Assembly (NCBI GenBank): GCA_024102915.1 | Contig: JAGFJG010000100.1 | Span: forward strand, 1 to 47,423 | DNA: 47,423 nucleotides | Source of the DNA: Caldilineales bacterium | Lineage (GTDB): Bacteria; Chloroflexota; Anaerolineae; J102 | Direction: 5' to 3' | Shown: in pieces, positions 34,367-42,915 of the stretch | Layout: the number at the start of each line of letters is the position of its first letter | Position numbering within the stretch: the stretch's first letter is position 1 | Program-made: the position numbers and the translations under genes | Notes under the pieces: model-generated | What the model was told of the DNA's origin: nothing | Database searches by the model: none | What the model saw: only the letters and a program-made list of their open reading frames with translations

Positions 34367-35382
34367 TCTTGGTCACCATCCTGGGACGGATTAGCCCATG
34401 TTGGCTTGTTTTCCAGAAGATGAGGCGTTGTCCATGCTTCTGGGAATTGCGCGATTTTCTCCCTGCCAGTCGGTTGGTGGACAGGTTTGCCCATCGGACG
34501 GATACTCAGGCTGCCCGCGAAGAATTTGCGTAACCGATCTTCTGCAATTTCTACGTACTCTGCCTCTTTTTCACATCCCATCCCCTTACGCCCTTGTTTT
34601 AGCGCTGCAATGAGCGTGGAGCCGACGCCAGAATACGGATCTAGAACCCAATCTCCTTCTTCGCTCATCGAGAGAACGCACCGTTCTACCAATTCGATTG
34701 GAAACTGGGCGGGATGAACTGTTTTTTCAGGGTGATTTGATTTTACATTCGGGATATCCCAAAGACCTGTTTCCCATTCTTTCTCCATCAAAAACCAGAT
34801 ATCCGATGGGTTCTTGCCCTTAGGATTTCCAGAAAGACTTCCCTTGTTCGGGCCCTTGTAATGACGTTTGCCCGGATACTTTGACGGTATACGTACTGGA
34901 TCAAGGTTGAAGATATATTCGTCCCCCTTTGAAAACCAGAGCAACGTTTCATAGCGTCCCGAAAAACGGTTTTTTGCGTGCAGGCCATGCCCAAAATGCC
35001 AGACGATGCGATTACGCAACTTCATGCCAAGGTCTTTGAATATTGGATAATAATAAATGACGAGAGGAAAAATCTCTCCGTTTTCTACATAATTACCCAC
35101 TTGCCAACAAATGCTTCCGTTTGGCGAAAGCACTCGATGGAGTTCAGCGATGACATTGCCTTGCTGTTCCAAATATTCATCAATACTTACGCGTGTTTCG
35201 TATTCTTTTCCTATGTTGTAGGGTGGAGATGTTACAACAAGCTGAATGATTTCGTCAGGGATGGTGGCAAGAAAATCCAAAACATCGCCATGAAACAGCA
35301 CCAAATTCGCATCTGCGCGATATTCTTCTTCTAGAATAACCTCATGTCCGAAAAGTGAATTCATTCCATCCATTACATGCAT
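34363..35382 (-). CDS. Type II DNA methyltransferase, N4-cytosine/beta-class
   Basis: A protein of up to 339 residues with catalytic motif IV TSPPYN (51-56) near the N-terminus and the AdoMet motif DPYSGVGSTLIAALKQG near the C-terminus, the beta-class order. TSPPY fits N4-cytosine enzymes such as M.BglII. It protects host DNA from the coupled endonuclease. ATGs at 35382, 35373 and 35364 are all possible and none has a good ribosome site. A 17-bp inverted repeat (AAGTTG/CAACTT, 35389-35405) lies just upstream and could be a control site. Confidence 0.88.
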   Translation of the reverse strand: MHVMDGMNSLFGHEVILEEEYRADANLVLFHGDVLDFLATIPDEIIQLVVTSPPYNIGKEYETRVSIDEYLEQQGNVIAELHRVLSPNGSICWQVGNYVENGEIFPLVIYYYPIFKDLGMKLRNRIVWHFGHGLHAKNRFSGRYETLLWFSKGDEYIFNLDPVRIPSKYPGKRHYKGPNKGSLSGNPKGKNPSDIWFLMEKEWETGLWDIPNVKSNHPEKTVHPAQFPIELVERCVLSMSEEGDWVLDPYSGVGSTLIAALKQGRKGMGCEKEAEYVEIAEDRLRKFFAGSLSIRPMGKPVHQPTGREKIAQFPEAWTTPHLLENKPTWANPSQDGDQE

Positions 35383-35463
35383 CCTGTCAAGTTGCTACTC
35401 AACTTACAGGCATCATCATAGCACAGCGGCATGACAACCCGAAACGTTCTAGAATTCAGAGTT

Positions 35464-38400
35464 TCAGAACAAACTCAACTGTTCCGCTTCCGGTTCCGAG
35501 CGTTTGCGCTTGCCCCCAACCATCTTTTTCAACTCCAGCAGCGCCGTCTCGATGTCGGCGATGAAGCGCGAGCGGGGATTCTCCATGAACTGGCCGAAGA
35601 GGAAACGGCGGCGGGCGTGGCTGAGCACGAGTTTGCGTTGCGCCCGCGTCATGCCCACGTAAAATAGGCGGCGTTCTTCCTCGACATTCGACGACCGCGC
35701 ACGGTCGCCTTCGCCCGCCCGTTCGTAAGGCAGCAAACCCTCCTCGCAGCCAGCGATAAATACGACCGGGAATTCCAGACCTTTGGCCGCGTGCAAAGTC
35801 ATCAGCGTCACCCGGTCGGCGCGGGGGTCATAGAAATCAGTCTCGCTGCCGAGGACAGTCATTTCCAGGAATGCCCGCAAATCACTGCCGAAGGGCTGCG
35901 CCCGCGCCACGAGTTGCCGCGTCGTCGTTTCATCCAGCCCGGCTGCCTGGGCTGCCAACCCGGCTATCTCGCTGACCCTGGCGTCGGGCCGCGCGGCCAG
36001 GGGAAGTCGTGCACCGAATCGCTGGCGATGGATCGTCGATTTCGGATTTTCGATCAGCCACATCCCGGCCAGGCCGACCTGCACATCGGTTCGGGCAAAA
36101 AAGGGCGTCTGGCCCACGGTCTGGTAGGGGATGCCGGAGCGTTCGAGCGCTTCGATCAGCGGTCGGGCCAGGGCGTTGAGGCGATAGAGCACGGCGAAGT
36201 CACCGAACGCGAAATCGACCGGGCGGGTGTCGTCATCCACCCGGCCCGAATCGAGCGAGAAATAACTCGTTCCTCCCACCATCTGCTCGATCTGGTGGAC
36301 GATGAACTCGGCCTCGGCTTTGTCGGTGGAGGCGGGATGCACGTCGAGCTTGACGTCATCGACAAATTCGGAGAAAAGCTCGGCGGCGGCGCGGTCGGGG
36401 TTGCGGGCGATCACCTGCATGGCCGCGTCCAAAATCATCTGTGTGGAGCGGTAATTCTGGCTGAGGTGCAGACGGGCGGCGTTGGGATAATCCTGCTCGA
36501 ATTGCAGGAAATAGCGATAATCAGCCCCGCGGAAGCCGTAGATCGCCTGGTCGGGATCGCCGATCACGCACAGGTTGGCCCTGCCCGATGTGAGCAGCCT
36601 CAGAAGCCGGTATTGGGCGGCGTTGATGTCCTGATATTCGTCCACCGAAATCCAACGATATTGCGTATGCACCTCGGCCAGCACGTCGGGCTGGGATTCC
36701 AGCAATTGCACGGGCAGGGCGACGAGGTCGTCGAAGTCGAGGGCGTGGGCGATGGTGAGAGCGGCGGCGTAAATTGCGAATTGCGGATTGGGGATTGCGG
36801 ATTGGGAGTCGGCGGCGTTTTTTGTTGCGGAGATGGCGGCGAGAAGGTCGTTGAGGTCGCGCTGGCCGAGATCGGGGAAGGCGGCGCGGGCCAGGGCAGT
36901 GCGGTCGTCGTCAGAGAGGATGACGAAATTGGGGTCGAGGGCGAGGCGATCGGCGTAGCGCCGCAACAATTGGGCGCCGAAGGCATGAAAGGTCTGGATC
37001 GTGATCCGCCCGGCAATCTCCGCCCCGACCATCCCGCGCAGGCGCTCCGCCATCTCCCCGGCGGCCTTGTTGGTGAAGGTGATGGCGAGGATCGCTTCGG
37101 GGGCGACGCCTTTGTCGCCGATCAGGTGGGCGATGCGGGCGGTGAGCGTGCGGGTTTTGCCTGCCCCCGGCCCGGCCACGATGATCAGCGGGCGATCGGT
37201 GGTGAGGACGGCGGCGCGTTGCTGGTCGTTAAGACTATCAAAGATTGATGGTGGATGATTGACGGAAACTCTCGGCGTCGGGACGATGGACGGTGGACGA
37301 TGGACGATGGCGGGTTGCGATGATTCCATCGTCTGCCGTCTATCGTCTATCGTCTGTTCGACGGCAAAGAGAGCCATTTGCGGATCGATTTCGTCCGGCT
37401 GATCGAAGAGCTTGATCACACCGTATTCACCGTCGTAGCCGCCGATGGCGTTGACCTCGCCGCGGCGCATGCGCCCGATCCCGGCAGCCAGCTTCTTCCC
37501 GCCCGATTTCGCAATCTCGACCAGCGGTAGTTCGAGCAGAATCGACAATTCCGAGCCGAGAGCGGTGAGCAGGCGGTCGTATTCCTGCGCCACCTTTTTG
37601 CTGCTCGCGCCCACGCCCAGCAATTCGCCCAGGATTTCGGGCAGGGGAATGAGGCTGTGGAAGGGCGTGGCGTTGGCCTTGGGCGCGCCTTCGGGCCGGT
37701 CGGCCAGTTCCTCCACGCGGTGATACACCCCCACCGTCACCGGTTTGCCGCAGACGCTGCACAACCCGTCGTGGGCAATGGTTGTGGCCGGTTCCCAATT
37801 GATGCCGCACTTGCGATGACCGTCGTGATGGTATTTTCCTTCTTCGGGGAAGAATTCCAGCGTGCCCCGGAACGTAGCAGGGTCGCCCGATTTGAGCGCA
37901 TCGAATAGGGCGTCGTAGCTCAGTTCGCAATCGAACAGGGTGGCCTCGCGGGCCAGCTTGGGCGGCGAGTGCGCATCCGAATTGCTGACCAGGGTGTAGC
38001 GATCGAGACCGGATACGCGCCAGTTCATGGGCGGGTCAGAAGAGAGGCCGGTCTCAAGGGCGAAGATGTGCGGGGTGAGATCGTTGAAGCATTCCTCCAC
38101 GGAATCGTAGCCGCTTTTCGAGCCGAGCAGCGAAAACCAGGGTGTCCAGATGTGGGCGGGGATGAGATGACAGGCCGGGTCAACCTCGAGGATGATCTCC
38201 AGCAAATCCCGCGAGGGCAAGCCCAGAATGGGGCGGCCATCCGAGCGGATATTTCCGATCCGTTCCAACCGGGTCTGAATTTCGGCCACGGCTTGCAGGT
38301 CAGGAGCGAAGATGACATTGTGCACCTTGCGCGTTTTGCCGCCCTTTTTGTAGATGCTGCTGATCTCGCCCGCAAGCAGAAAACGCACATCCGACCGGCA

Positions 38401-38643
38401 CGCCGCCGGAACCTGGTCCCCGACCGCTTTTGCTAACTCCGGCTGCAAGCGGAACAGGCCCGGTTCGGCTGGCTCCAGACATTCGTGCATCTCGGCCAGC
38501 CAGCCGGGGTGAGCAATATCGCCCGTGCCTACGATCTGCACGCCCTTGATCTGCGCCCATCTCGCCAGATGAAAGAAGTTAAGGTCTTTGCTGGTGGCGC
38601 GGGAGTAGTGCGAATGGATGTGCAGGTCGGCGGTGAGGCGCAT
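35464..38643 (-). CDS. Endonuclease Q (PHP) - UvrD/Rep helicase fusion
   Basis: A 1,059-residue fusion. The N-terminal PHP domain has DLHIHSHYSR, GTGDIAHPGW, AGEISSIY and SNSDAHSP metal ligands and a Cys zinc site (HRKCGIN, GLCSVCGKPV), matching the endonuclease Q family that cuts beside deaminated bases. A linker at about 429-466 is encoded by 7-bp repeats. The helicase part has Walker A GPGAGKTRT (about 488), AITFTNKAAGEMAERL, VDEYQD (about 666), GDPDQAIYGFRGAD, TLMTLHAAKGLEFPVVF and VGMTRAQRKL. Joining the two would couple nicking at damage with strand unwinding. Confidence 0.9.
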   Translation of the reverse strand: MRLTADLHIHSHYSRATSKDLNFFHLARWAQIKGVQIVGTGDIAHPGWLAEMHECLEPAEPGLFRLQPELAKAVGDQVPAACRSDVRFLLAGEISSIYKKGGKTRKVHNVIFAPDLQAVAEIQTRLERIGNIRSDGRPILGLPSRDLLEIILEVDPACHLIPAHIWTPWFSLLGSKSGYDSVEECFNDLTPHIFALETGLSSDPPMNWRVSGLDRYTLVSNSDAHSPPKLAREATLFDCELSYDALFDALKSGDPATFRGTLEFFPEEGKYHHDGHRKCGINWEPATTIAHDGLCSVCGKPVTVGVYHRVEELADRPEGAPKANATPFHSLIPLPEILGELLGVGASSKKVAQEYDRLLTALGSELSILLELPLVEIAKSGGKKLAAGIGRMRRGEVNAIGGYDGEYGVIKLFDQPDEIDPQMALFAVEQTIDDRRQTMESSQPAIVHRPPSIVPTPRVSVNHPPSIFDSLNDQQRAAVLTTDRPLIIVAGPGAGKTRTLTARIAHLIGDKGVAPEAILAITFTNKAAGEMAERLRGMVGAEIAGRITIQTFHAFGAQLLRRYADRLALDPNFVILSDDDRTALARAAFPDLGQRDLNDLLAAISATKNAADSQSAIPNPQFAIYAAALTIAHALDFDDLVALPVQLLESQPDVLAEVHTQYRWISVDEYQDINAAQYRLLRLLTSGRANLCVIGDPDQAIYGFRGADYRYFLQFEQDYPNAARLHLSQNYRSTQMILDAAMQVIARNPDRAAAELFSEFVDDVKLDVHPASTDKAEAEFIVHQIEQMVGGTSYFSLDSGRVDDDTRPVDFAFGDFAVLYRLNALARPLIEALERSGIPYQTVGQTPFFARTDVQVGLAGMWLIENPKSTIHRQRFGARLPLAARPDARVSEIAGLAAQAAGLDETTTRQLVARAQPFGSDLRAFLEMTVLGSETDFYDPRADRVTLMTLHAAKGLEFPVVFIAGCEEGLLPYERAGEGDRARSSNVEEERRLFYVGMTRAQRKLVLSHARRRFLFGQFMENPRSRFIADIETALLELKKMVGGKRKRSEPEAEQLSLF
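36773..36807. repeat. 7-bp tandem repeat inside the helicase gene
   Basis: Five units of ATTGCGR (ATTGCGA, ATTGCGG, ATTGGGG, ATTGCGG, ATTGGGA) encode a Gln/Pro/Asn-rich insertion at about residues 612-624, between helicase motifs. Confidence 0.75.
37246..37356. repeat. Inverted pair of 7-bp repeat arrays at the domain linker
   Basis: Four GGACGAT-type units (37281-37308) face four ATCGTCT-type units (37328-37355). The two arrays are reverse complements apart from scattered changes and can fold on each other. A looser array (ATTGATG, GTGGATG, ATTGACG) lies at 37246. They encode the linker between the endonuclease Q and helicase domains. Confidence 0.75.
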
Positions 38644-38762
38644 GGACTTCGGAGGCAGAGGGGTGGGGGTGTTAGGAAACTATGTGGAGAAGTGTATCAT
38701 GGCGGGGCGACGACTGTCATCTGGTCTCAGAAATAGCCTCGCCAACTCGTGTCAGGAGACAT

Positions 38763-38858
38763 ATGATGCTGCAAACATTTTTCTGGCGTGACGATGAAAC
38801 CTCCACGCAACAATCGGCATCTAAGCAAACATGCCGGACGGAAGAACTGGCTGGGTAA
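38763..38858 (+). CDS. Doubtful 31-residue open frame
   Basis: AGGAG at 38754-38758 precedes two ATGs (38763 and 38766). The product starts MMLQTFFWRDDETST and is polar. No family is recognised and it is short enough to arise by chance. Listed only because of the ribosome site. Confidence 0.18.
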   Translation: MMLQTFFWRDDETSTQQSASKQTCRTEELAG

Positions 38859-38898
38859 GAAACACAACCTTTACCTGCTCAAAGTTGCGAAACCTCTA

Positions 38899-38927
38899 TT
38901 GACAGGATCGCAGCATCCCAGTAGGAT
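38899..38927 (+). promoter_or_regulatory. Thioredoxin promoter
   Basis: TTGACA at 38899-38904 and TAGGAT at 38922-38927 with a 17-bp spacer. Predicted start near 38934. Confidence 0.78.
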
Positions 38928-39021
38928 GTTGTTCCCTCAAACCTATTTGTGCGAACCCATCGGGTAACCACAACCCGTTATCCCAATTCTCAGACCAATC
39001 ATTGTTGAAGGAGAACCCCAC

Positions 39022-39348
39022 ATGTCCGCTCCCTTTCCCGTAAACGATCAGAATTTCCAGAACCAGGTTTTGGAAAGTGAAACCGTGACCGTCACCGATT
39101 TCTGGGCCGAATGGTGCGGCCCTTGCAAGCTGATTGCGCCGGTCCTGGACGAAATCGCCACCGAGTACGATGGCAAACTCAAGGTTGCCAAGCTGGACGT
39201 CGACGCAAACCCCAGCACCGCCATGGCCTATGGCGTCATGAGCATCCCCACGTTGCTTGTGTTCAAGGGCGGCAAGCCGGTCGAGCGCATCGTCGGCTAC
39301 ATGCCCAAAGAGCGCCTGCTCAGCCGGATCACACCGCACCTTTCCTGA
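39022..39348 (+). CDS. trxA: Thioredoxin
   Basis: A 108-residue protein with the WCGPC redox site (about residues 31-35) in TDFWAEWCGPCKLIAP, the cis-Pro loop MSIPTLLVFKGG and a normal full thioredoxin fold. It reduces disulfides in cytoplasmic proteins. AAGGAG lies 9 nt before ATG 39022. It is a single-gene unit with its own promoter and terminator. Confidence 0.96.
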   Translation: MSAPFPVNDQNFQNQVLESETVTVTDFWAEWCGPCKLIAPVLDEIATEYDGKLKVAKLDVDANPSTAMAYGVMSIPTLLVFKGGKPVERIVGYMPKERLLSRITPHLS

Positions 39349-39371
39349 TCGAATTCAGATCGATTAGAAAG

Positions 39372-39398
39372 AGACCCTCGGATTTCCGGGGGTCTTTT
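39372..39398 (+). terminator. Terminator of thioredoxin gene
   Basis: AGACCCTCGG at 39372-39381 pairs with CCGGGGGTCT at 39386-39395 (one T-G wobble), loop ATTT, then TTTT. Confidence 0.88.
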
Positions 39399-39448
39399 CG
39401 CGTTAATCCCCCATGCCGCGAAACGCTCATCCTCATTTGCCAACGTCA

Positions 39449-39483
39449 TTCAACCTGAAACCTCGAACTTTGAACCTGAAATC
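39449..39483. repeat. 7-bp tandem repeat island
   Basis: Five units (TTCAACC, TGAAACC, TCGAACT, TTGAACC, TGAAATC) end 2 nt before the stop of the membrane peptidase-like gene. Confidence 0.6.
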
Positions 39484-39485
39484 GA

Positions 39486-40247
39486 TCACCGCTGTCGCAA
39501 TCCCCTGACCAGTGCGAAAGCGATGGCGAAGACAATCGTGAAGGTGATGTGGACTGCAAGGGCGATGGCAAATCCCCAGGCCAGCAGCCGGAAAGCGTCG
39601 TGCATGCCCTGAATCCAGGATGCCGGCAATGAAGGGACGTCCGCCAACAGGTATGCGGTCACATAGAGTACGATGAAAACCAGGGCCAGATACATCAGCA
39701 TCCGCTGTATGGGCGCCCGGTCGCTGGCGCTCAGGAACATGGCATCGCTGACGGTGAAGAGCAGATAGAGGCCGAGGGCGGCGTCCGGCTGTGTGAGCGT
39801 GGCGCTCAACACTTCTCGAATGCCGCCCCATTCCTGATAACGCCAGGCAGCGCCCAGAGCTTCCACATCGACCAACCAGTAGCTCAGGGCGACCGTCAAC
39901 AGGCTGCCGACGAGCAGCGGCGCCAGCCCGATCAACGTGTGCTGCCACAGACTGCCGCCGCGCACGTCAACCGAGCCAAGCCGCAGTTTGCCATTGCCGG
40001 TTGATTTTGGAAGGACGCTGATGGCCCCGGTGCGAACGCCCACGATCTGGGCCATCAGCCAGTGACTTGTTTCGTGAATCAGTGTGCCCGGCAGGATGAC
40101 CAGGGCATAGATCGTCGTGGAAATGAGTTGGTTGCCGGTAAGCGCATAGAGCGTGGAAATGAAGTAAAAGGCCAGACGCCGGCTCATCCACCACAAGGCC
40201 AGCAACAGCGCCAGGCTCGCAACCAGCGGCGTCCACGCTCCCAGCAT
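39486..40247 (-). CDS. Membrane protein with HExxH motif (M50-like)
   Basis: A 253-residue protein with about six membrane helices. PGTLIHETSHWLMAQIVGV places HETSH inside a membrane helix, as in site-2-protease/M50 family enzymes. A matching Asp motif near the C-terminus is not evident, although SVSDAMFLSASDRAP might serve. It could be an intramembrane protease or an inactive relative. It lies 5 nt after tpiA, last in the glycolytic operon. Confidence 0.7.
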   Translation of the reverse strand: MLGAWTPLVASLALLLALWWMSRRLAFYFISTLYALTGNQLISTTIYALVILPGTLIHETSHWLMAQIVGVRTGAISVLPKSTGNGKLRLGSVDVRGGSLWQHTLIGLAPLLVGSLLTVALSYWLVDVEALGAAWRYQEWGGIREVLSATLTQPDAALGLYLLFTVSDAMFLSASDRAPIQRMLMYLALVFIVLYVTAYLLADVPSLPASWIQGMHDAFRLLAWGFAIALAVHITFTIVFAIAFALVRGLRQR

Positions 40248-40252
40248 GGAAG

Positions 40253-41023
40253 TTATCGACCTCGAACCCGGGCTGTCTCCTCGACCATCTTGACAAAACT
40301 CTCGGGCGTGAGGCTGGCCCCGCCGACAAGAGCGCCATCGATCTCCGCCTGATCCATGAATCCGGCGATGTTATCGGGCTTGGTGCTGCCGCCATATTGG
40401 ATGCGCACCGCCTGGGCCACCTGCTCACCGTACAGCTCGGCGACCTGCCCGCGGATCGTAATGCCGATAATGCGGTTGGCATCGGCGGCGGTGGCGGTGA
40501 GACCGGTGCCAATCGCCCAGATTGGCTCATAGGCGATCACCAGACCGGCCACCTGTGCGGCGCTAATCCCTTTCAAGGCTGCGATCACCTGGCCGCGCAC
40601 GAAACTATCCGTCTCGCCCGCCTGATTTTGCTCCAGGCTCTCGCCCACGCAGATGATCGGCGTAATGCCTTTGGCCAGCAACGCCTTGGCTTTCTTGTTC
40701 ACCCATTCGTCGGTTTCGCCAAACATGGCTCGACGCTCAGAATGGCCGATGATGCAATAGCTGACGAGGCCTTGCAGCATGCCCGGCGCCACCTCGCCTG
40801 TGAAAGCGCCCTGCTCCTCGAAATAGACATCCTGCGCGCCCACGCCGACATTACTCGTTGCCAGCGCGTCCGCCACGGGATAAAGCGAAATAAAGGGCGG
40901 GCAGACTACCGCGTCCACGCTGTCGATATCGCGCACGCCGGAGCGCACGCCCAGCGCCAGGTTGACGGCCTCATCCACCGTCGTGAACATTTTCCAGTTT
41001 CCGGCGATAATTGGTTTTCTCAT
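40253..41023 (-). CDS. tpiA: Triosephosphate isomerase
   Basis: A 256-residue TIM barrel that interconverts dihydroxyacetone phosphate and glyceraldehyde 3-phosphate. Catalytic residues are visible: Lys in GNWKM, His in IGHSERR and Glu in [11 protein letters not shown]. The phosphate loop is [11 protein letters not shown] and GALVGGASL. It follows pgk and a small protein gene on the same strand. Confidence 0.97.
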   Translation of the reverse strand: MRKPIIAGNWKMFTTVDEAVNLALGVRSGVRDIDSVDAVVCPPFISLYPVADALATSNVGVGAQDVYFEEQGAFTGEVAPGMLQGLVSYCIIGHSERRAMFGETDEWVNKKAKALLAKGITPIICVGESLEQNQAGETDSFVRGQVIAALKGISAAQVAGLVIAYEPIWAIGTGLTATAADANRIIGITIRGQVAELYGEQVAQAVRIQYGGSTKPDNIAGFMDQAEIDGALVGGASLTPESFVKMVEETARVRGR

Positions 41024-41035
41024 GGTGTTTTATTG

Positions 41036-41062
41036 TGTTGAATGTTGTAAGTTTCAGGTTGA
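41036..41062. repeat. 7-bp tandem repeat island
   Basis: Degenerate units (TTGAATG, TTGTAAG, TTTCAGG, TTGAAGA) resembling the island at 39449 lie just before the tpiA gene. Confidence 0.45.
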
Positions 41063-41108
41063 AGATTTGTGGCCGCTTAACTTGAGCAAACCAGAACATG
41101 GAAGGTCA

Positions 41109-41175
41109 TCCACAGATTTCGCAGATTGCACTGATTGAGAAAGAAATATCTGCGTCAATCAGTGCAATCTGTGGA
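41109..41175. repeat. Inverted repeat with 21-bp arms
   Basis: TCCACAGATT and GCACTGATTGA (41109-41138, split by a 9-nt insertion) pair exactly with 41155-41175. A related stretch (GCAATCTGCGGAT) occurs near 46299-46311. No T-run follows, so it is a repeat element rather than a clear terminator. Confidence 0.65.
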
Positions 41176-41210
41176 TAGTTTTCTCGTCAGGTTATGCAGT
41201 AATCAATCAC

Positions 41211-41245
41211 TGACTTCTGATCTCAGGCCTCTGACCTCTACTCCT
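41211..41245. repeat. 7-bp tandem repeat island
   Basis: Units CTGACTT, CTGATCT, CAGGCCT, CTGACCT, CTACTCC run across the stop codon of the small gene at 41238. Confidence 0.55.
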
Positions 41246-41543
41246 CCGGCTCGACGATCTCGCCCATGACGGCTTCCTGGCTGAGCAAGCGCTTGTTCTT
41301 ATCGAAATAAACGGTCACCTCGATGCGTTCGAAACAGCGGTTGGCGCCATTACCCACGACCGTCTTGCGCACAACGTATTGGCCGCTAGCGTAGTCCGGG
41401 CTGATGTCGTTCAACAGATCAATGCGCACGGGGATCACCTCGCCGCATCGGTTGCAGCGCACATTCAGCCGATGGCTGCGCGCTTCCAGATTGTCAGCCG
41501 TGTCGGGGAGGATCGCCTTGCGAATCGTCGTCCAAAAGCTCAT
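41238..41543 (-). CDS. Small conserved-looking protein in the glycolytic operon
   Basis: A 101-residue protein of unknown function. [21 protein letters not shown] contains one CxxC, and a third Cys lies in [13 protein letters not shown], which hints at a metal or zinc-ribbon-like site. The ATG overlaps the pgk stop by 4 nt (ATGA), so it is translated with pgk. The tight coupling suggests a role tied to glycolysis or simply co-transcription. I do not recognise the family. Confidence 0.78.
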   Translation of the reverse strand: MSFWTTIRKAILPDTADNLEARSHRLNVRCNRCGEVIPVRIDLLNDISPDYASGQYVVRKTVVGNGANRCFERIEVTVYFDKNKRLLSQEAVMGEIVEPEE

Positions 41544-42745
41544 GCTTCGTCCAGAACGTCGATGCCCGGCAGGGATGCGCCTTCCAGGAATGTGAGCGAA
41601 GCGCCGCCGCCGGTCGAGACATGACTGACCTCATCCGCCAGCCCGGCCTGTTGGATGGCCGCCGCCGAATCGCCGCCGCCGATGATGGTGACAGCGTCTT
41701 CGAGACCGGCCAGGGTTTGGGCGATGGCGAAAGTGCCCTGGGCGAAACGCGGGAATTCAAACACGCCCATCGGCCCATTCCACACCACGGTCTTGGCCCC
41801 GGCCAACACTGCTTGATAGGCCGCAATCGTCTCCGGCCCGATATCGAGCACCATGCGGTCGGGTGCGATTTCGTCCACGGGGACGATAACGGCGTCCGCC
41901 TCGGCGCTGAATTCGGAGGCGGCGACATCATCGATGGGCAGATGCAGCTTATCCCCGCCCTTTGCCAACAGGTCGCGAGCGGTATTCAGCGCCTCGGCTT
42001 CGACCAGCGACTTGCCCATCTCCAGGCCTTTGGCAGCCAGAAAAGTGTTGGCCATGCCGCCGCCGATGAGCAAGGCATCGACTTTGGCCAGAAGGTTGTC
42101 GATGACGCCGATCTTGTCGGAGACTTTGGCCCCGCCCAGAATGGCGACGAAGGGACGTTTGGGGTCGTTGACGGCGTTGCCGAGATAGGCGATCTCTTTC
42201 TCGACCAGGAAGCCCGCCATCACCGGCCCGCCCCTGGCCCGAACGGCCTCGGCAACGGCCACCATCGAAGCGTCGGCGCGATGGCTGGTGCCAAATGCGT
42301 CATTGACATATGCGTCGCCCAGAGCGGCAATCGCCGCGGCGAATTCGGGGTCGCCATCCTTCTCGCCCGGATGGAAGCGGACATTTTCCAGCACGACGAC
42401 TTCGCCGGGCCGGTCAGGCGACATGGCATTGACGAGGATATCGACGCTGGGGCCGATGACCTCACTGGCCATATGCACCTTGTATTCGGGGAGCAAAGAT
42501 TGCAGATGATGGGCGGTGGGGGCAAGGCTATAGCGCGGGTCGGGCGCACCCTTTGGCCGGCCCAAATGCGACATCAGAATGAGGTCAGCGCCATTATCCA
42601 AAAGGTATTTCAGGGTGGGCAGCGCCGCCTGGATGCGGGTGTCGTCGGCGATCTGGCGATGTTCATCCAGGGGGACGTTGAAATCAACCCGGACGAGGAT
42701 GCGCTTCCCCGCTGGATCGAAATCTCGAATAGTCTTCTTGTTCAT
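41540..42745 (-). CDS. pgk: Phosphoglycerate kinase
   Basis: A 401-residue enzyme making ATP from 1,3-bisphosphoglycerate. [21 protein letters not shown] is the N-terminal substrate site. [29 protein letters not shown] and [16 protein letters not shown] (nucleotide loop) are full-length family hallmarks. It is transcribed after gap, with a terminator-like hairpin between them. Confidence 0.97.
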   Translation of the reverse strand: MNKKTIRDFDPAGKRILVRVDFNVPLDEHRQIADDTRIQAALPTLKYLLDNGADLILMSHLGRPKGAPDPRYSLAPTAHHLQSLLPEYKVHMASEVIGPSVDILVNAMSPDRPGEVVVLENVRFHPGEKDGDPEFAAAIAALGDAYVNDAFGTSHRADASMVAVAEAVRARGGPVMAGFLVEKEIAYLGNAVNDPKRPFVAILGGAKVSDKIGVIDNLLAKVDALLIGGGMANTFLAAKGLEMGKSLVEAEALNTARDLLAKGGDKLHLPIDDVAASEFSAEADAVIVPVDEIAPDRMVLDIGPETIAAYQAVLAGAKTVVWNGPMGVFEFPRFAQGTFAIAQTLAGLEDAVTIIGGGDSAAAIQQAGLADEVSHVSTGGGASLTFLEGASLPGIDVLDEA

Positions 42746-42765
42746 GTTACATCATAGCTTCGCAC

Positions 42766-42822
42766 AAAAAAGGTGGCCGGGCGGGCGATGCTCGAGCGAG
42801 CTGCGTCGCACACCCGACCACC
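42766..42822 (-). terminator. Terminator or attenuator between gap and pgk
   Basis: Read on the minus strand, GGTGGTCGGGTGTGCG (42822-42807) pairs with CGCCCGCCCGGCCACC (42787-42772), 13 of 16 positions Watson-Crick plus wobbles, followed by TTTTTT (42771-42766), 21 nt before the pgk start. Confidence 0.75.
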
Positions 42823-42839
42823 TTGGTGGTTCAGAGTGA

Positions 42840-42915
42840 TCGGTTTTCGGTAATCGGTAAGCAGTGGTCGGATGGCGTTAAGCCGTGCAAACCGCTACCT
42901 GCCACCTGCCTTCCG
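42840..42915. repeat. Two 7-bp tandem repeat islands
   Basis: CGGTTTT, CGGTAAT, CGGTAAG, CAGTGGT, CGGATGG start at about 42840, and CTACCTG, CCACCTG, CCTTCCG lie at 42895-42915. The second abuts the gap stop codon. Confidence 0.55.

Larger units (their letters stand above)
38644..39021. other. Intergenic region upstream of thioredoxin
   Basis: About 380 bp between divergent genes. It holds the thioredoxin promoter (38899-38927), an 88-nt leader and a possible small frame at 38763-38858. I see no strong repeat. Confidence 0.45.

Noticed and set aside
35791..37248. 485-residue open frame on the plus strand opposite the helicase gene
   Set aside because: It is Gly/Val/His-rich without domain motifs and mirrors a clear UvrD gene. 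Long antisense frames are expected at this GC content.
36773..37356. Repeat arrays considered as a CRISPR
   Set aside because: Units are 7 bp and contiguous, with no spacers and no cas genes nearby.
41621..42757. 378-residue plus-strand frame opposite pgk
   Set aside because: A shadow of the pgk gene, with no ribosome site and His/Gly-rich antisense composition.
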